Source: Caulobacter sp. (GTDB taxonomy: Bacteria > Pseudomonadota > Alphaproteobacteria > Caulobacterales > Caulobacteraceae). Taken from it: a DNA stretch of 64,000 nt. The notes below the pieces were generated by a model. The model was not told the DNA's origin and did no database searches. It saw nothing but the letters and a program-made list of their open reading frames with translations. The position numbers were made by a program, and so were the translations under genes. Below are positions 9,279 to 19,050 of this stretch, in pieces. Where the stretch lies: assembly GCA_029866155.1 (NCBI GenBank), contig JARWZW010000031.1, positions 1 through 64,000 of the forward strand. The letters run 5' to 3'. How positions within the stretch are numbered: position 1 is the stretch's first letter; every line of letters begins with the position of its first letter.

Positions 9279-9491
9279 ATGGCCGCCGGAACCCTGCAGA
9301 ACCAGGTTCGTCGCCTGAGATTCGACCATGGCGAGATGACCCAGGCGGAACTGGCGAAACGGATTGGCGTCACCCGCCAGACCGTCGCCGCCATAGAGCA
9401 GAACCGCTATGCGCCGTCACTTGAGGCGGCCTTCCGGATTGCCCATGTCTTCGGTGTGGGGATCGACGAGGTGTTCCAGTGGACGCCCTGA
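9279..9491 (+). CDS. XRE-family helix-turn-helix regulator
   Basis: The 70-residue protein is a stand-alone Cro/CI-type HTH domain: [20 protein letters not shown] is the helix-turn-helix, followed by [20 protein letters not shown] and the closing GIDEVFQW typical of short YozG-like regulators. It is probably a dimeric repressor in the cytoplasm. It starts three bases after the membrane-protein gene, and the ACATG palindromes before that gene are the likely operator. Confidence 0.88.
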   Translation: MAAGTLQNQVRRLRFDHGEMTQAELAKRIGVTRQTVAAIEQNRYAPSLEAAFRIAHVFGVGIDEVFQWTP

Positions 9492-9509
9492 GGCCGGAGG
9501 GGGCCCCAG

Positions 9510-10334
9510 TCAATCTGCCGCCCGTCCGTCCATGGCCTCCAGGGCGGCGTCGATCCGCCGGATGAGCCGCGCCTGCTCGGCCCCGGACACCCCTGTCAGC
9601 AGAGCCAGGGCGCAGCCCATGGGCAGAAAGGGCGCCGCCGCCGCCGACAGCGCTTCGGGGGAAAGGCCGGCCAGCCGGGCATAGTCAGACTTGAGGGCTG
9701 CAAAGACCGCCCGCGGCCGCTCGGGATCGGCCACCCGCTCCGCAACGATTTCGGTCAGTAGGATCTCGCAGATTCCCAGGTCAAAGGCGGCGGGGGCGCG
9801 GACCGCACCCATCCAGTCGATCAGCCGGGGACCCCGGGCCGTCATGATCACATTTCCGGGGTGCAGGTCGCCGTGGCACAGAGCCTCTCCGGTCGGCAGC
9901 CCTTCGACCAGCGCCAGCAGGCTTGAGGCGGTGGGCCCCGGTATGCGGTCGCCAGAGCGAAAACTGGCCTCCAGCCAGTCCCGCAGGGAGGGCAGGGCGG
10001 ACGGCGCCGGCGTCCTGTGAACCTCCATGGCCAGGGTCGCCAGCAGCGCGCCGGTCTCGGCCGGCGTCATGGCGCCGGACCGTGACAGCTGCATCAGGGT
10101 CGGACCCTCCAGCCGTGACAGGACAAGGCCGGTCCGCCCCTCCAGAACCACCTCGCCCAGCACTTCCGGCGCAGGCGCGCCCGCTGCAAAGACCGCCCGG
10201 GTGATCCGGGCCTCATGCCGGATCAGCCGTCCCGATACCCCCTCCCGGAACAGCTTGACCACCTGCCCGGGCGCCCAGGCATGGACCTCTGCAAAGGCCC
10301 CCTCGCCGACTTTCTCACCCGGAAATGCCGCCAT
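9510..10334 (-). CDS. Aminoglycoside phosphotransferase (APH) family kinase
   Basis: The 274-residue protein has the APH/choline-kinase fold: a nucleotide-binding N-lobe (VGEGAFAEVHAW), the catalytic loop CHGDLHPGNVIM with the Asp and Asn expected, and the metal-binding segment PRLIDWMGAV. In this motif the usual DFE/DFD is replaced by DWM, a variation seen in family members with unassigned substrates. The substrate cannot be inferred and resistance should not be assumed. It is divergent from the TPR gene. Confidence 0.82.
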   Translation of the reverse strand: MAAFPGEKVGEGAFAEVHAWAPGQVVKLFREGVSGRLIRHEARITRAVFAAGAPAPEVLGEVVLEGRTGLVLSRLEGPTLMQLSRSGAMTPAETGALLATLAMEVHRTPAPSALPSLRDWLEASFRSGDRIPGPTASSLLALVEGLPTGEALCHGDLHPGNVIMTARGPRLIDWMGAVRAPAAFDLGICEILLTEIVAERVADPERPRAVFAALKSDYARLAGLSPEALSAAAAPFLPMGCALALLTGVSGAEQARLIRRIDAALEAMDGRAAD

Positions 10335-10501
10335 CCGGAAGTGGTAAAGCCGGATTCGTTCCCGTTCAATCGTTCGGGCGCTGTAAACGACAGACCGGCG
10401 ACGCCGACTTTCGATCGCAGAATGGGTCTGATAGCTATATCGGTGTCCAGGGATGTGTCGCGAAACACCGCGAACAGCAGAGCGAGCCGAACCTGACGGG
10501 G

Positions 10502-11893
10502 ATGGTTATGAAGCCTGGAAAGGCCGAGGTTCGTGTCGAGAACGCCCTCCGCTTTGAGCGCGAAGGTCTGATGCAAAGGGCGGAGCGGGAGTATCGCTCG
10601 GCCCTGGACTTGGCCCCAAGGCATTTGATTGCCCTCAACAATCTGGGAACTCTCTATGCGTCGCGGCGACGATATACAGAAGCCGCGCAGCTGTTCCGGC
10701 GAGCCCTGGCCGCCCATCCCGAAGATCTGCCCTCGAACATCAACCTTGCGGGCGTACTGCGCGAGCTTGGACAGGAAGCCCAGGCTGTTCAAGCACTCGG
10801 ACGGGCCCTGGTCCTCGACCCCGGTTCGAGAATGGCCCGGATCAATCTAGCGAACCTGCTACGCTCCATGGGCAGGCTCACAGAGGCCAGGCCGCACTAC
10901 CAGACCTTGCTGAAGGCCAATACCGAGGATGGTCTGGCGCGATGGAATCTGGCCGCGCTTGAGGGCTTGTCCGGTGATCTTCGGGCGGCTTTTTCCGGAT
11001 TCGCTGCGCACCATGAGCGAGAGCCGGTTGCGCCGCCGCCGCCTCTGCCCCGATGGCGCGGAGAACCGCTGGCGGGCCGCAGCATTCTCCTGATCAGCCA
11101 CCAAGGCTTCGGCGATACGATCATGTTCGCTCGCTTTGCCGATCGGCTGACCAAACTCGGCGCCCGGGTTGTCATGTGGGCGCAGCCGCCGCTTCAGCCT
11201 CTGTTGCGTCGTCTGGCGGGCGTGGACATGTTCGAGCCGGTCAAGACACCTCTATCTGAGATCGACTTCTGGCATCCCCTTGAAGACCTGCCCGCCGTCC
11301 TCGAGGTCGGGTCAACCGACTTGCTCTGGCCCGGCGCTTATCTGTCCGCATCCTCCGAAAAACAGGCGACCTGGTCGACCCGATTGGCCAGGCAGCCCGG
11401 CAAGCTTCGTGTCGGACTGGTTTGGGCTGGAAACCCCACCCATCCGGATGACCACAACCGTTCCATTCCGCTCCCGGCTCTGTTCACCGCATTGTCGACC
11501 GTCTCTGGCATACACCTTCTCAGTCTTCAGAAAGGTCCTCGAAGCGAGGAGGCCGGGAATGCTGGAATTGAGCGAATTGACCAGGCTCTCCACGACTTTG
11601 AAGACACTGCGGGGGCGATCGCGAACCTCGATCTCGTGATCACTGTGGATACAGGTGTGTTGCACCTGACCGGCGCAATGGGCCGGGAGGCCTGGGGGCT
11701 TGTTCCCTACGCACCGGATTGGCGCTGGATGCTGGGACGCGATGACTCTCCCTGGTATCCCACCGTCCGGCTCTTTCGACAGGCGCAGCCCAGGTCCTGG
11801 GTCGAGGCGCTCGAAGCGGTTGTTTCAGCTCTGAAGAAGAAGGTGACCTCGGAGGCGGCCTTGACCCCAGACCAGCCGGCTGCAGGGGGATAG
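10502..11893 (+). CDS. TPR protein with a C-terminal glycosyltransferase-like domain
   Basis: A 463-residue protein. The first 190 residues are tetratricopeptide repeats (ALNNLGTLYASRRRYTEAAQ, INLAGVLRELGQEAQAV, INLANLLRSMGRLTEARP). The rest resembles the heptosyltransferase-like domain often fused to TPRs: ILLISHQGFGDTIMFARF, KLRVGLVWAGNPTHPDDHNR, DLVITVDTGVLHLTGAMG, and a DWRWMLGRDDSPWYPTVRLF end. Such fusions are often linked to protein or surface glycosylation, but no acceptor can be named. Start choice 10502 or 10508 is open. A GCTATATC -10-like element lies at 10434-10441. Third codon positions look less GC-biased than in neighbours, which may mean transfer. Confidence 0.8.
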   Translation: MVMKPGKAEVRVENALRFEREGLMQRAEREYRSALDLAPRHLIALNNLGTLYASRRRYTEAAQLFRRALAAHPEDLPSNINLAGVLRELGQEAQAVQALGRALVLDPGSRMARINLANLLRSMGRLTEARPHYQTLLKANTEDGLARWNLAALEGLSGDLRAAFSGFAAHHEREPVAPPPPLPRWRGEPLAGRSILLISHQGFGDTIMFARFADRLTKLGARVVMWAQPPLQPLLRRLAGVDMFEPVKTPLSEIDFWHPLEDLPAVLEVGSTDLLWPGAYLSASSEKQATWSTRLARQPGKLRVGLVWAGNPTHPDDHNRSIPLPALFTALSTVSGIHLLSLQKGPRSEEAGNAGIERIDQALHDFEDTAGAIANLDLVITVDTGVLHLTGAMGREAWGLVPYAPDWRWMLGRDDSPWYPTVRLFRQAQPRSWVEALEAVVSALKKKVTSEAALTPDQPAAGG

Positions 11894-11939
11894 GGGTTAC
11901 CTCGGTGGACGTTCCACCCGGCAATTCACCGCGCCTAGA

Positions 11940-11968
11940 TTGACTCCGCCGCCCCGCCCCCCTATAGC
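11940..11968 (+). promoter_or_regulatory. Candidate promoter of rpmJ
   Basis: TTGACT (11940-11945) and TATAGC (11963-11968) are separated by exactly 17 bases, a standard housekeeping sigma-factor arrangement, about 78 bases before the rpmJ start. No competing gene overlaps it. The call is from sequence match only. Confidence 0.6.
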
Positions 11969-12045
11969 CGCCCGCTCTGGTTCAACCGGGCCTGCGGCCG
12001 GCGTCTTTTCGCCGGGTCCTGCACACCCGCTACAAGTAGACGGTC

Positions 12046-12171
12046 ATGAAGGTCAGAAGCTCCCTCAAGTCGCTGAAGTCGCGCCACCGCGACTGCAAGC
12101 TGGTCCGCCGCAAGGGCGTTCTCTACGTGATCAACAAGACCGATCCGCGCTTCAAGGCCAAGCAGGGCTGA
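12046..12171 (+). CDS. rpmJ: 50S ribosomal protein L36
   Basis: A 41-residue basic protein beginning [17 protein letters not shown] and containing [21 protein letters not shown], the signature of L36. It is the form with only a partial set of zinc cysteines (a single Cys is present), as is usual for L36 in alphaproteobacteria. It is a structural protein of the large ribosomal subunit. Its stop overlaps the start of the HAD gene (TGATG), so translation of the two is probably coupled. Confidence 0.95.
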   Translation: MKVRSSLKSLKSRHRDCKLVRRKGVLYVINKTDPRFKAKQG

Positions 12172-12785
12172 TGACGGCCCCCGCCTGCGTCCTCTGGGAT
12201 GTCGGCAACGTCATCGTCCGCTGGGACCCCCATCGGCTCTATGCAAAGATCTTCCCGGAACCGGATGCCCGCATCCGGTTCCTTTCGTCTGTCTGCACCA
12301 TGGACTGGCATGGCGAGACGGACCGGGGCCTGAGCCCGGCCGAGAACACCGCCCGTCTGGTGGCGCTTCACCCGCGATATGAAACCGAGATCCGCGCCTG
12401 GTGGGATCGCTGGGACGAGATGTTCGACGGCGCCATTCCCCAGACCGAGGCCGCCATGCAGGCCCTGGCCGCCCGGGGCGTGCCGCAGTTCGGCCTGACC
12501 AACATGTCGATCGCGGCCTGGCCCGCCGTCCAGGCCATGAGCCCGGTCTTTGGCCTGTTCCAGGACGTGGTGGTCTCGGCAGAGGAACGGCTGATCAAGC
12601 CGGACCCGGCCATCTATCGTCTTGCGGCGGCCCGCGCCGGCCAAGCCCCCGACCAGATCCTGTTTGTCGATGACAATGCCGCCAATATCGCCGCAGCCCG
12701 CGAACTGGGCTTCCATGTCCTGCATTTCACCGATCCGGACGCCCTGGCCGGGGTGCTGCAGGGCCATGGCCTGATCGAAGGCTGA
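12171..12785 (+). CDS. HAD-family hydrolase (subfamily IA)
   Basis: A 204-residue haloacid-dehalogenase-like phosphatase. Motif I is LWDVGNVIVRW with Asp nucleophile in a DVGNV context, motif II lies around GLTNMS, motif III includes the Lys of LIKPDPAIY, and motif IV is FVDDNAANI. The DVGNV form is typical of the YihX-like group that acts on small phosphorylated metabolites. The substrate is unknown. Its start overlaps the rpmJ stop, so I chose ATG 12171 rather than any upstream start. Confidence 0.88.
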   Translation: MTAPACVLWDVGNVIVRWDPHRLYAKIFPEPDARIRFLSSVCTMDWHGETDRGLSPAENTARLVALHPRYETEIRAWWDRWDEMFDGAIPQTEAAMQALAARGVPQFGLTNMSIAAWPAVQAMSPVFGLFQDVVVSAEERLIKPDPAIYRLAAARAGQAPDQILFVDDNAANIAAARELGFHVLHFTDPDALAGVLQGHGLIEG

Positions 12786-12826
12786 TCAGCGGCTGATCGG
12801 GGCCTGGTCGATCCGCCAGAGGGCTG

Positions 12827-12855
12827 TTGTGGCGGGGCGCTGGCGGGGCTAGATC
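12827..12855 (+). promoter_or_regulatory. Candidate promoter of gapR
   Basis: GCTAGATC at 12848-12855 matches the caulobacterial -10 consensus GCTANAWC in full. TTGTGGC at 12827-12833 is a fair match to the -35 consensus TTGACGS, with a 14-base spacer within the usual range. It lies 43 bases before the gapR start. Confidence 0.55.
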
Positions 12856-12897
12856 AACGCCCTTTCCTCCTTCCCCTTCCCGTGAGACCTTTTGACC

Positions 12898-13161
12898 ATG
12901 GCTGACGACGCCTCCAGCGACGTTCTGAACGCAACTGCCCAGACGCAGCTCAAGACCATTATCGAGCGCATCGAGCGACTCGAAGAGGACAAGGCCGGGG
13001 TCATGGCGGACCTGAAGGAGGTCTATGCCGAGGCCAAGGGCAATGGTTTCGACGTCAAGATCCTCCGCAAGGTCGTCCGGCTGCGCAAGCAGGACAAGGC
13101 CAAGCGCGACGAGGAAGAGGCGCTGGTCGACCTTTACCTGTCGGCCATCGGCGGTCTGTGA
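12898..13161 (+). CDS. gapR: Nucleoid-associated protein GapR (DUF2312)
   Basis: An 87-residue, strongly charged helical protein with the DUF2312 core: LKTIIERIERLEEDKAGVM, DLKEVYAEAKGNGFDVKIL, RKVVRLRKQDKAKRDEEEAL and the closing LYLSAIG. In Caulobacter GapR clamps overtwisted DNA ahead of forks and RNA polymerase and aids replication. ATG 12898 is preferred over an in-frame TTG two codons upstream. A consensus -10 GCTAGATC precedes it, and its stop overlaps the next gene by four bases. Confidence 0.95.
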   Translation: MADDASSDVLNATAQTQLKTIIERIERLEEDKAGVMADLKEVYAEAKGNGFDVKILRKVVRLRKQDKAKRDEEEALVDLYLSAIGGL

Positions 13162-13460
13162 AGGCAAAACCGCCAAAAGACCCCCGGGAACAGGCCCGGA
13201 AGGCGGCCCAGCGCTCGGCCCTCAACGCCCTGCGCAAGGCCCGCCGCACTGCCGACAAGGCCGGCGTCGCCCTCTCGGACTGGGAGGGCGAGTTCCTGGG
13301 CTCGGTGGAAGACCGCGTAAAGACCTATGGCCGGGCCTTCGGCGATCCCGAGCTGGGCGCCCCCGGCCAGGCCCTGTCGGCCATGCAGACCCGCAAGCTC
13401 AAGGAAATCGCCGCCAAGGCCAGGGGCGAGGACAAGGGTCCTTCCTGGCGAAAGAAATAG
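13158..13460 (+). CDS. Small basic protein overlapping gapR, function unknown
   Basis: A 100-residue, Lys/Arg-rich protein starting at GTG 13158, overlapping the gapR stop by four bases (GTGA). It has a basic N-terminal stretch (KPPKDPREQARKAAQRSALN) and a middle motif LSDWEGEFLGSVEDRVKTYGRAFGD in two parts: LSDWEGEFLG and VEDRVKTYGR. I recognise no known domain. Translational coupling to gapR and the basic charge suggest a nucleic-acid or chromatin role, which is inference only. A copy of the intergenic repeat follows directly. Confidence 0.7.
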   Translation: MKAKPPKDPREQARKAAQRSALNALRKARRTADKAGVALSDWEGEFLGSVEDRVKTYGRAFGDPELGAPGQALSAMQTRKLKEIAAKARGEDKGPSWRKK

Positions 13461-13465
13461 GAGGC

Positions 13466-13632
13466 TCCCCCAGGGCCGCAGGCCCGGTTCGGGGAAGCTG
13501 TCAGGCGCCAAGCGGCTGACTGAGGGGTCGTCAACGGACGGTTGCCGCCGATGGACGGCAGCTGACTCACCGGTGGGAACCCCATCCACCATCGCTGCGC
13601 GATGGTCCCCCTGCCTCAAGGGGGCAGGATCC
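13466..13632. repeat. Diverged intergenic repeat, copy B
   Basis: Related to 871-1055. The shared order is CCCCAGGGC, CGGGGAAGCTG, AAGCGGCTGA, CTGAGGGG, ACCGGTGGG and a GGGGGCAGGATCC end. It also contains a local palindrome, ACCATCGCTGCGCGATGGT, capable of forming a tight hairpin. It fills the gap between the gene after gapR and the convergent tacA-like gene. Confidence 0.5.
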
Positions 13633-13643
13633 GGACGACTCGG

Positions 13644-15113
<1,470 letters not shown>

Positions 15114-15223
15114 TTCTTGCCACCCGTGAATACCGTCGGCGACCTCGCTTGGAGAAGGACGCCGTGACCCGGATTGATACAGGGGCGGGGTAAAGGCCGG
15201 GTTTCGGAGACCTGAGTCAGGGG

Positions 15224-15240
15224 TTAACGGGCGCAGTTAA
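15224..15240. promoter_or_regulatory. Paired TTAA motifs upstream of the tacA-like gene
   Basis: Two GTTAAC hexamers lie in the 299-base gap between the divergent tacA-like and oligopeptidase genes (TTAA at 15224 and 15237). CtrA sites in Caulobacter read TTAA-N7-TTAA; here the spacer is nine bases, so the match is imperfect. The rest of the gap shows no gene. Confidence 0.25.
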
Positions 15241-15412
15241 CAAAGATGAACGGCGCCTGTGACCCGGGCCCTCCCTTGCCTGCGGGGTCAGGATTTCGGG
15301 CTGGAGCCTTTTCTGGGTCAGACTCGCCAAACGCCATCCATTTCCCGACGGCAGAAAATAGTCACCCGCAACAGCCTACCGCCCGGCGGCGGCGCGGCTT
15401 AAATCTGAGGGC

Positions 15413-17206
15413 ATGAACGCCCCCGTGAACATCACCGCCCTGCCGCAATGGTCCCTGACCGATCTCTATGCCGGCCGGGAAGACCCGCAGATCGAGATCG
15501 ACATCGCCGCCGCCCGCCAGGCCAACCAGGACCTGGCGGCCCTGGAGGGGCAGTTTCTGGCGGCCCGGGCAGCGCCGCAAACCCTTGGCGGCCTGATCGA
15601 CCGGGGGATCAGCCTCTATGAACAGGCGACGGACGGCCTGTGGATTGTCGGCGCCTATGCCTCCCTGGCCTCCTCCACCGCCCGGGGCGACGCCCAGTGG
15701 TCCAAGTTCGAGGCCGATTTCCGGACCCGCAGCGCCGAGATCGCCGCCGCCAGCCTGTTCTTCACTCTGGAACTGAACCAGCTCGAAGACGCAGAGATCG
15801 AGGCCGCCCTGGCTGCTCATGCCCCCGCCGCCCGCTGGCGGCCCTGGCTGCGCCGGGTGCGGCTATCGCGGCCCCATGAACTGAGCCATGACCTGGAATC
15901 CCTGCTGCTGGACCGCTCCCCGGCCACGGCCAACTGGTCGCGGCTGTTCGACGAGACTCTTGCCGGACTTCGCGCCAAGGTGGGCCGCGGCAGCCTGACC
16001 CTGCCGGAAACCCTCAACCGCCTGTCGGACCCGGACGACAGGGCCCGCAAGACCGCCGCCAACGCCCTGGCCGGCGCCCTGGCCGACCGCACCCCGACCC
16101 TTGCCCTCTGCCTGAACACCATCGCCTTCGAAAAGCAGGTCGAGGATCGCTGGCGGCGTTATGGCTATCCGGCCCAGTCCCGCCATCTGGCCAATGAGGT
16201 GGACGGCGCGGCGGTCGAGGCCATGGTCGAGGCGGTCACCGACAGTTTCGCGGCGGCCAGCCATCGCTATTACCGGCTGAAGGCAAAAGTCCTGGGCAAG
16301 AAGTCCCTCGACCACTGGGACCGCAACGCGCCCCTCACCGCCCTTAAACCCCGGCAGTACAGCTGGGACGAGGCGCGGGGCCTGGTGCTGGACAGTTTTT
16401 CGGCCCTGGCGCCGCGGTTTGCCGACACGGCCCGGACCTTTTTCGACAGCCCCTGGATCGACGCCCAGCCCCGGGCTGGCAAGCAGTCCGGCGCCTACAG
16501 CCATCCGGTCTCGTCGCGGCGCCATCCTTACGTCTTCATGAATTTCATGGGCGAGCGGCGGGATGTCCTGACCCTGGCCCATGAACTGGGCCATGCAGTT
16601 CACCAGACGCTGGCCGCGCCGCTGGGCACCCTGCTGTCCGACACCCCCCTGACCCTGGCCGAGACCGCCTCGATCTTTGGCGAGGGCCTGGTGTTCGAGC
16701 GGCTGCTGGCGGAGGCGACACCCGAGGACAGGCTCGGCCTGCTGGCCGGCCGGATCGAGGATGGCCTCAACACCGTGGTCCGGCAGATCGCCTTCCACCA
16801 GTTCGAGACCCGCTTCCACGAGGCCCGCAAACAGGGCGAACTGTCCCCCGACCAGATCGGCGCACTCTGGCTGCAGGTGATGGGCGACAGCCTGGGCCCG
16901 TCGGTGAAGCTGAATCCCGGCTATGAGCACTACTGGGCCTATGTCAGCCACTTCGCCCACGCCCCCTTCTATGTCTATGCCTATGCCTTCGGCGACCTGC
17001 TGGTGCGGGCCCTGATGGAAAAGCGCCGGGAGGATCCGGCGGGCTTTGCCCCGGTCTATGAGCGCTTGCTGGCCGCCGGGGGAACCCGCACCTATGTCGA
17101 GGCCCTGGAGCCCTTCGGCCTGGATCCGCGCCAGAAAGCCTTCTGGGCGGCCGGCTGCGCAGGCCTGGTCCGGCTGGTGGACGAGTTCGAGGCCCTGGTC
17201 GGGTAA
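15413..17206 (+). CDS. pepF: M3-family oligoendopeptidase (PepF-like)
   Basis: A 597-residue cytoplasmic zinc peptidase that cleaves short peptides. The zinc motif is LAHELGHAVHQ near residue 390 (HEXXH), and the downstream zinc Glu region is LTLAETASIFGEGL. The long helical N-terminal half is as expected for M3 enzymes. The ending WAAGCAGLVRLVDEFEALV is typical of the M3B/PepF group. It is a single gene, ending seven bases before convergent hisE. ATG 15413 is preceded by GGGC only, so the start has modest support. Confidence 0.92.
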   Translation: MNAPVNITALPQWSLTDLYAGREDPQIEIDIAAARQANQDLAALEGQFLAARAAPQTLGGLIDRGISLYEQATDGLWIVGAYASLASSTARGDAQWSKFEADFRTRSAEIAAASLFFTLELNQLEDAEIEAALAAHAPAARWRPWLRRVRLSRPHELSHDLESLLLDRSPATANWSRLFDETLAGLRAKVGRGSLTLPETLNRLSDPDDRARKTAANALAGALADRTPTLALCLNTIAFEKQVEDRWRRYGYPAQSRHLANEVDGAAVEAMVEAVTDSFAAASHRYYRLKAKVLGKKSLDHWDRNAPLTALKPRQYSWDEARGLVLDSFSALAPRFADTARTFFDSPWIDAQPRAGKQSGAYSHPVSSRRHPYVFMNFMGERRDVLTLAHELGHAVHQTLAAPLGTLLSDTPLTLAETASIFGEGLVFERLLAEATPEDRLGLLAGRIEDGLNTVVRQIAFHQFETRFHEARKQGELSPDQIGALWLQVMGDSLGPSVKLNPGYEHYWAYVSHFAHAPFYVYAYAFGDLLVRALMEKRREDPAGFAPVYERLLAAGGTRTYVEALEPFGLDPRQKAFWAAGCAGLVRLVDEFEALVG

Positions 17207-17213
17207 AAGGGGC

Positions 17214-17549
17214 CTACCGCGAGGCCTTTTCGGTAATGCCCGAGGTCCCCTCCCGGGCCGCCAGGACCTTCGCCACCTCAGCCGGTTCAACCCCTGCCGC
17301 CGCCAGCAGGGCCAGCAGGTGATAGAGGACGTCGGCCGCCTCGGCGGTCAGGGCCGCCGCATCGCCGGTCGCCCCGGCTATGGCCGCCTCGACCGCCTCC
17401 TCGCCCAGCTTCTTGGCGGCCAGTCTGGGATCGGCCAGCAGTTTCGCCGTCCAGGAAGCCGACGGTTCGCCACCGCGCCGGGTCTCTATGGTGGCCCAGA
17501 GGCGCTCCAGAACTGCGCCCAGATCCCCCGTCCCGCCGCCTTCGCTCAT
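17214..17549 (-). CDS. hisE: Phosphoribosyl-ATP pyrophosphohydrolase
   Basis: Second step of histidine synthesis, splitting pyrophosphate from phosphoribosyl-ATP. The 111-residue protein has the MazG-like HisE core: [16 protein letters not shown] and [20 protein letters not shown], with the acidic Mg-binding residues in EEAVEA and EAADVLYH. It is a stand-alone HisE, not the HisIE fusion. Its start overlaps the hisF stop by four bases and it is the last gene of the his run. Confidence 0.95.
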   Translation of the reverse strand: MSEGGGTGDLGAVLERLWATIETRRGGEPSASWTAKLLADPRLAAKKLGEEAVEAAIAGATGDAAALTAEAADVLYHLLALLAAAGVEPAEVAKVLAAREGTSGITEKASR

Positions 17550-18331
17550 GCCGCTGCTCCCGCATCCAGCCGGACCGGCAGGCCGGCCCTGGCCATGGCC
17601 TGTTTGGCGCCGGCGATGCTCACCTCGCCGAAATGGAAGATGGAAGCGGCCAGCACCGCGTCGGCCCCGCCGTCCCGCACGGCCTCGACCAGGTGGCGGG
17701 TCTCGCCGGCCCCGCCGCTGGCGATGACCGGCACGCTGACGGCCCCCGTGACCGCCCGCAGCAGGGCCAGGTCATAGCCGGTCTTGGCGCCGTCCCGGTC
17801 CATGGAGGTCAGCAGGATCTCGCCCGCTCCCCGCTCCACCGCCAGGGCGGCATAGTCGACCGCGTCCAGGCCGGTGTCGTTGCGGCCGCCATAGGTATAG
17901 ACGCCCCAGGCCCGGTGCGGGGCGTCGGGCCTGGCCTTGGCGTCCACGGCGCAGACCACGCACTGGCTGCCAAAGGCGTCGGCCAGGCGGGAGATCAGGT
18001 CCGGGTCCTCGACGGCGGCGGTATTGACGCTGACCTTGTCGGCCCCGGCCCGCAGCAGCCGGCGGGCGTCCTCGACCGTGCGCACCCCGCCGCCCACGGA
18101 AACCGGCATGAAACAGACATCGGCCGTACGGGCGATGACGTCCAGAATGGCGCCCCGGCCCTCGGAACTGGCGGTGATGTCCAGGAACATCAGCTCGTCG
18201 GCCCCGGCGGCGTCATAGGCGCGGGCCTGTTCCACCGGGTCACCGGCGTCGCGCAGGGCGACGAAATTGACCCCCTTGACCACCCGGCCGTCCTTGACGT
18301 CCAGGCAGGGTATGACCCGGACTTTCAGCAT
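17546..18331 (-). CDS. hisF: Imidazole glycerol phosphate synthase subunit HisF
   Basis: Cyclase subunit of IGP synthase, taking ammonia from HisH. The 261-residue TIM barrel begins [20 protein letters not shown] with the catalytic Asp in the first strand. A second catalytic Asp is in VCAVDAKAR, and phosphate-binding loops are [10 protein letters not shown] and [13 protein letters not shown]. It overlaps hisA at its start by seven bases and hisE at its end. Confidence 0.98.
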   Translation of the reverse strand: MLKVRVIPCLDVKDGRVVKGVNFVALRDAGDPVEQARAYDAAGADELMFLDITASSEGRGAILDVIARTADVCFMPVSVGGGVRTVEDARRLLRAGADKVSVNTAAVEDPDLISRLADAFGSQCVVCAVDAKARPDAPHRAWGVYTYGGRNDTGLDAVDYAALAVERGAGEILLTSMDRDGAKTGYDLALLRAVTGAVSVPVIASGGAGETRHLVEAVRDGGADAVLAASIFHFGEVSIAGAKQAMARAGLPVRLDAGAAA

Positions 18332-19050
18332 GCGGCGAGGGTCAGGGCCAGGGCCGGGTCTATGGCCCCTTCATAGAGGGACCGGCCCAGGACACAGCCG
18401 GCGATGGGGACGCCTGGCCGGGCCATCAGCCGCTCGATATCGCCGAGACTGGCGACGCCGCCGGAGGCGATCACCGGAATGGACACGGCATCGGCGGTCT
18501 CCCCGACCTGATCGACATTGACCCCCGTCATGGCGCCGTCGCGGCCGATATCGGTGACGATCAGGGCGGCGACCCCGGCGTCCTCGAACCGCCGGGCCAG
18601 GTCCACCACCCCGACACTGGAGGTTTCGAGCCAGCCGCCGGTGGCGACCATGCCGTCCCGGGCGTCGATGCCGACCGCAATCTGCTCGGGCCAGCGGGCG
18701 GCGGCGGTCCTGACCAGATCCGGGTCCTGAACGGCGACCGTTCCCAGGATCACCCGGCTGACCCCGGCCTCGATCCAGGCCTCGATCTGGGCCAGGGTGC
18801 GGATGCCGCCGCCCAGCTGGACCGGAATCGACACCGCCGACAGGATGGCTTCAACCGCTTCGATATTGACGGACCGGCCCTCGACGGCGCCGTTCAGGTC
18901 GACGACATGCAGCCAGGTGAAGCCCTGTTTCTGGAACCGTTCAGCCTGGTCGGCCGGCGAGGTGTTGAACACGGTCTCCTGGTTCAGGTCGCCATGCAGC
19001 AGCCGCACGCAGCGCCCGTCCTTCAGGTCGATGGCCGGATAGAGGATCAC
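18325..19050 (-). CDS. hisA: Phosphoribosylformimino-AICAR ribotide isomerase HisA
   Basis: Fourth step of histidine synthesis. The 241-residue TIM barrel is a HisF paralogue: it starts [17 protein letters not shown] with the catalytic Asp, has the phosphate loop [11 protein letters not shown], the second acidic residue region [10 protein letters not shown], and [12 protein letters not shown]. Its start overlaps the hisH stop by four bases, pointing to coupled translation in the operon. Confidence 0.98.
   Translation of the reverse strand: MILYPAIDLKDGRCVRLLHGDLNQETVFNTSPADQAERFQKQGFTWLHVVDLNGAVEGRSVNIEAVEAILSAVSIPVQLGGGIRTLAQIEAWIEAGVSRVILGTVAVQDPDLVRTAAARWPEQIAVGIDARDGMVATGGWLETSSVGVVDLARRFEDAGVAALIVTDIGRDGAMTGVNVDQVGETADAVSIPVIASGGVASLGDIERLMARPGVPIAGCVLGRSLYEGAIDPALALTLAAC

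Noticed and set aside
9510..10334. Aminoglycoside resistance gene
   Set aside because: Only the general APH fold is visible; the DWM metal motif and context give no support for drug modification.
15224..15240. A canonical CtrA binding site
   Set aside because: Spacing is nine instead of seven bases between TTAA copies; kept only as a low-confidence regulatory candidate.
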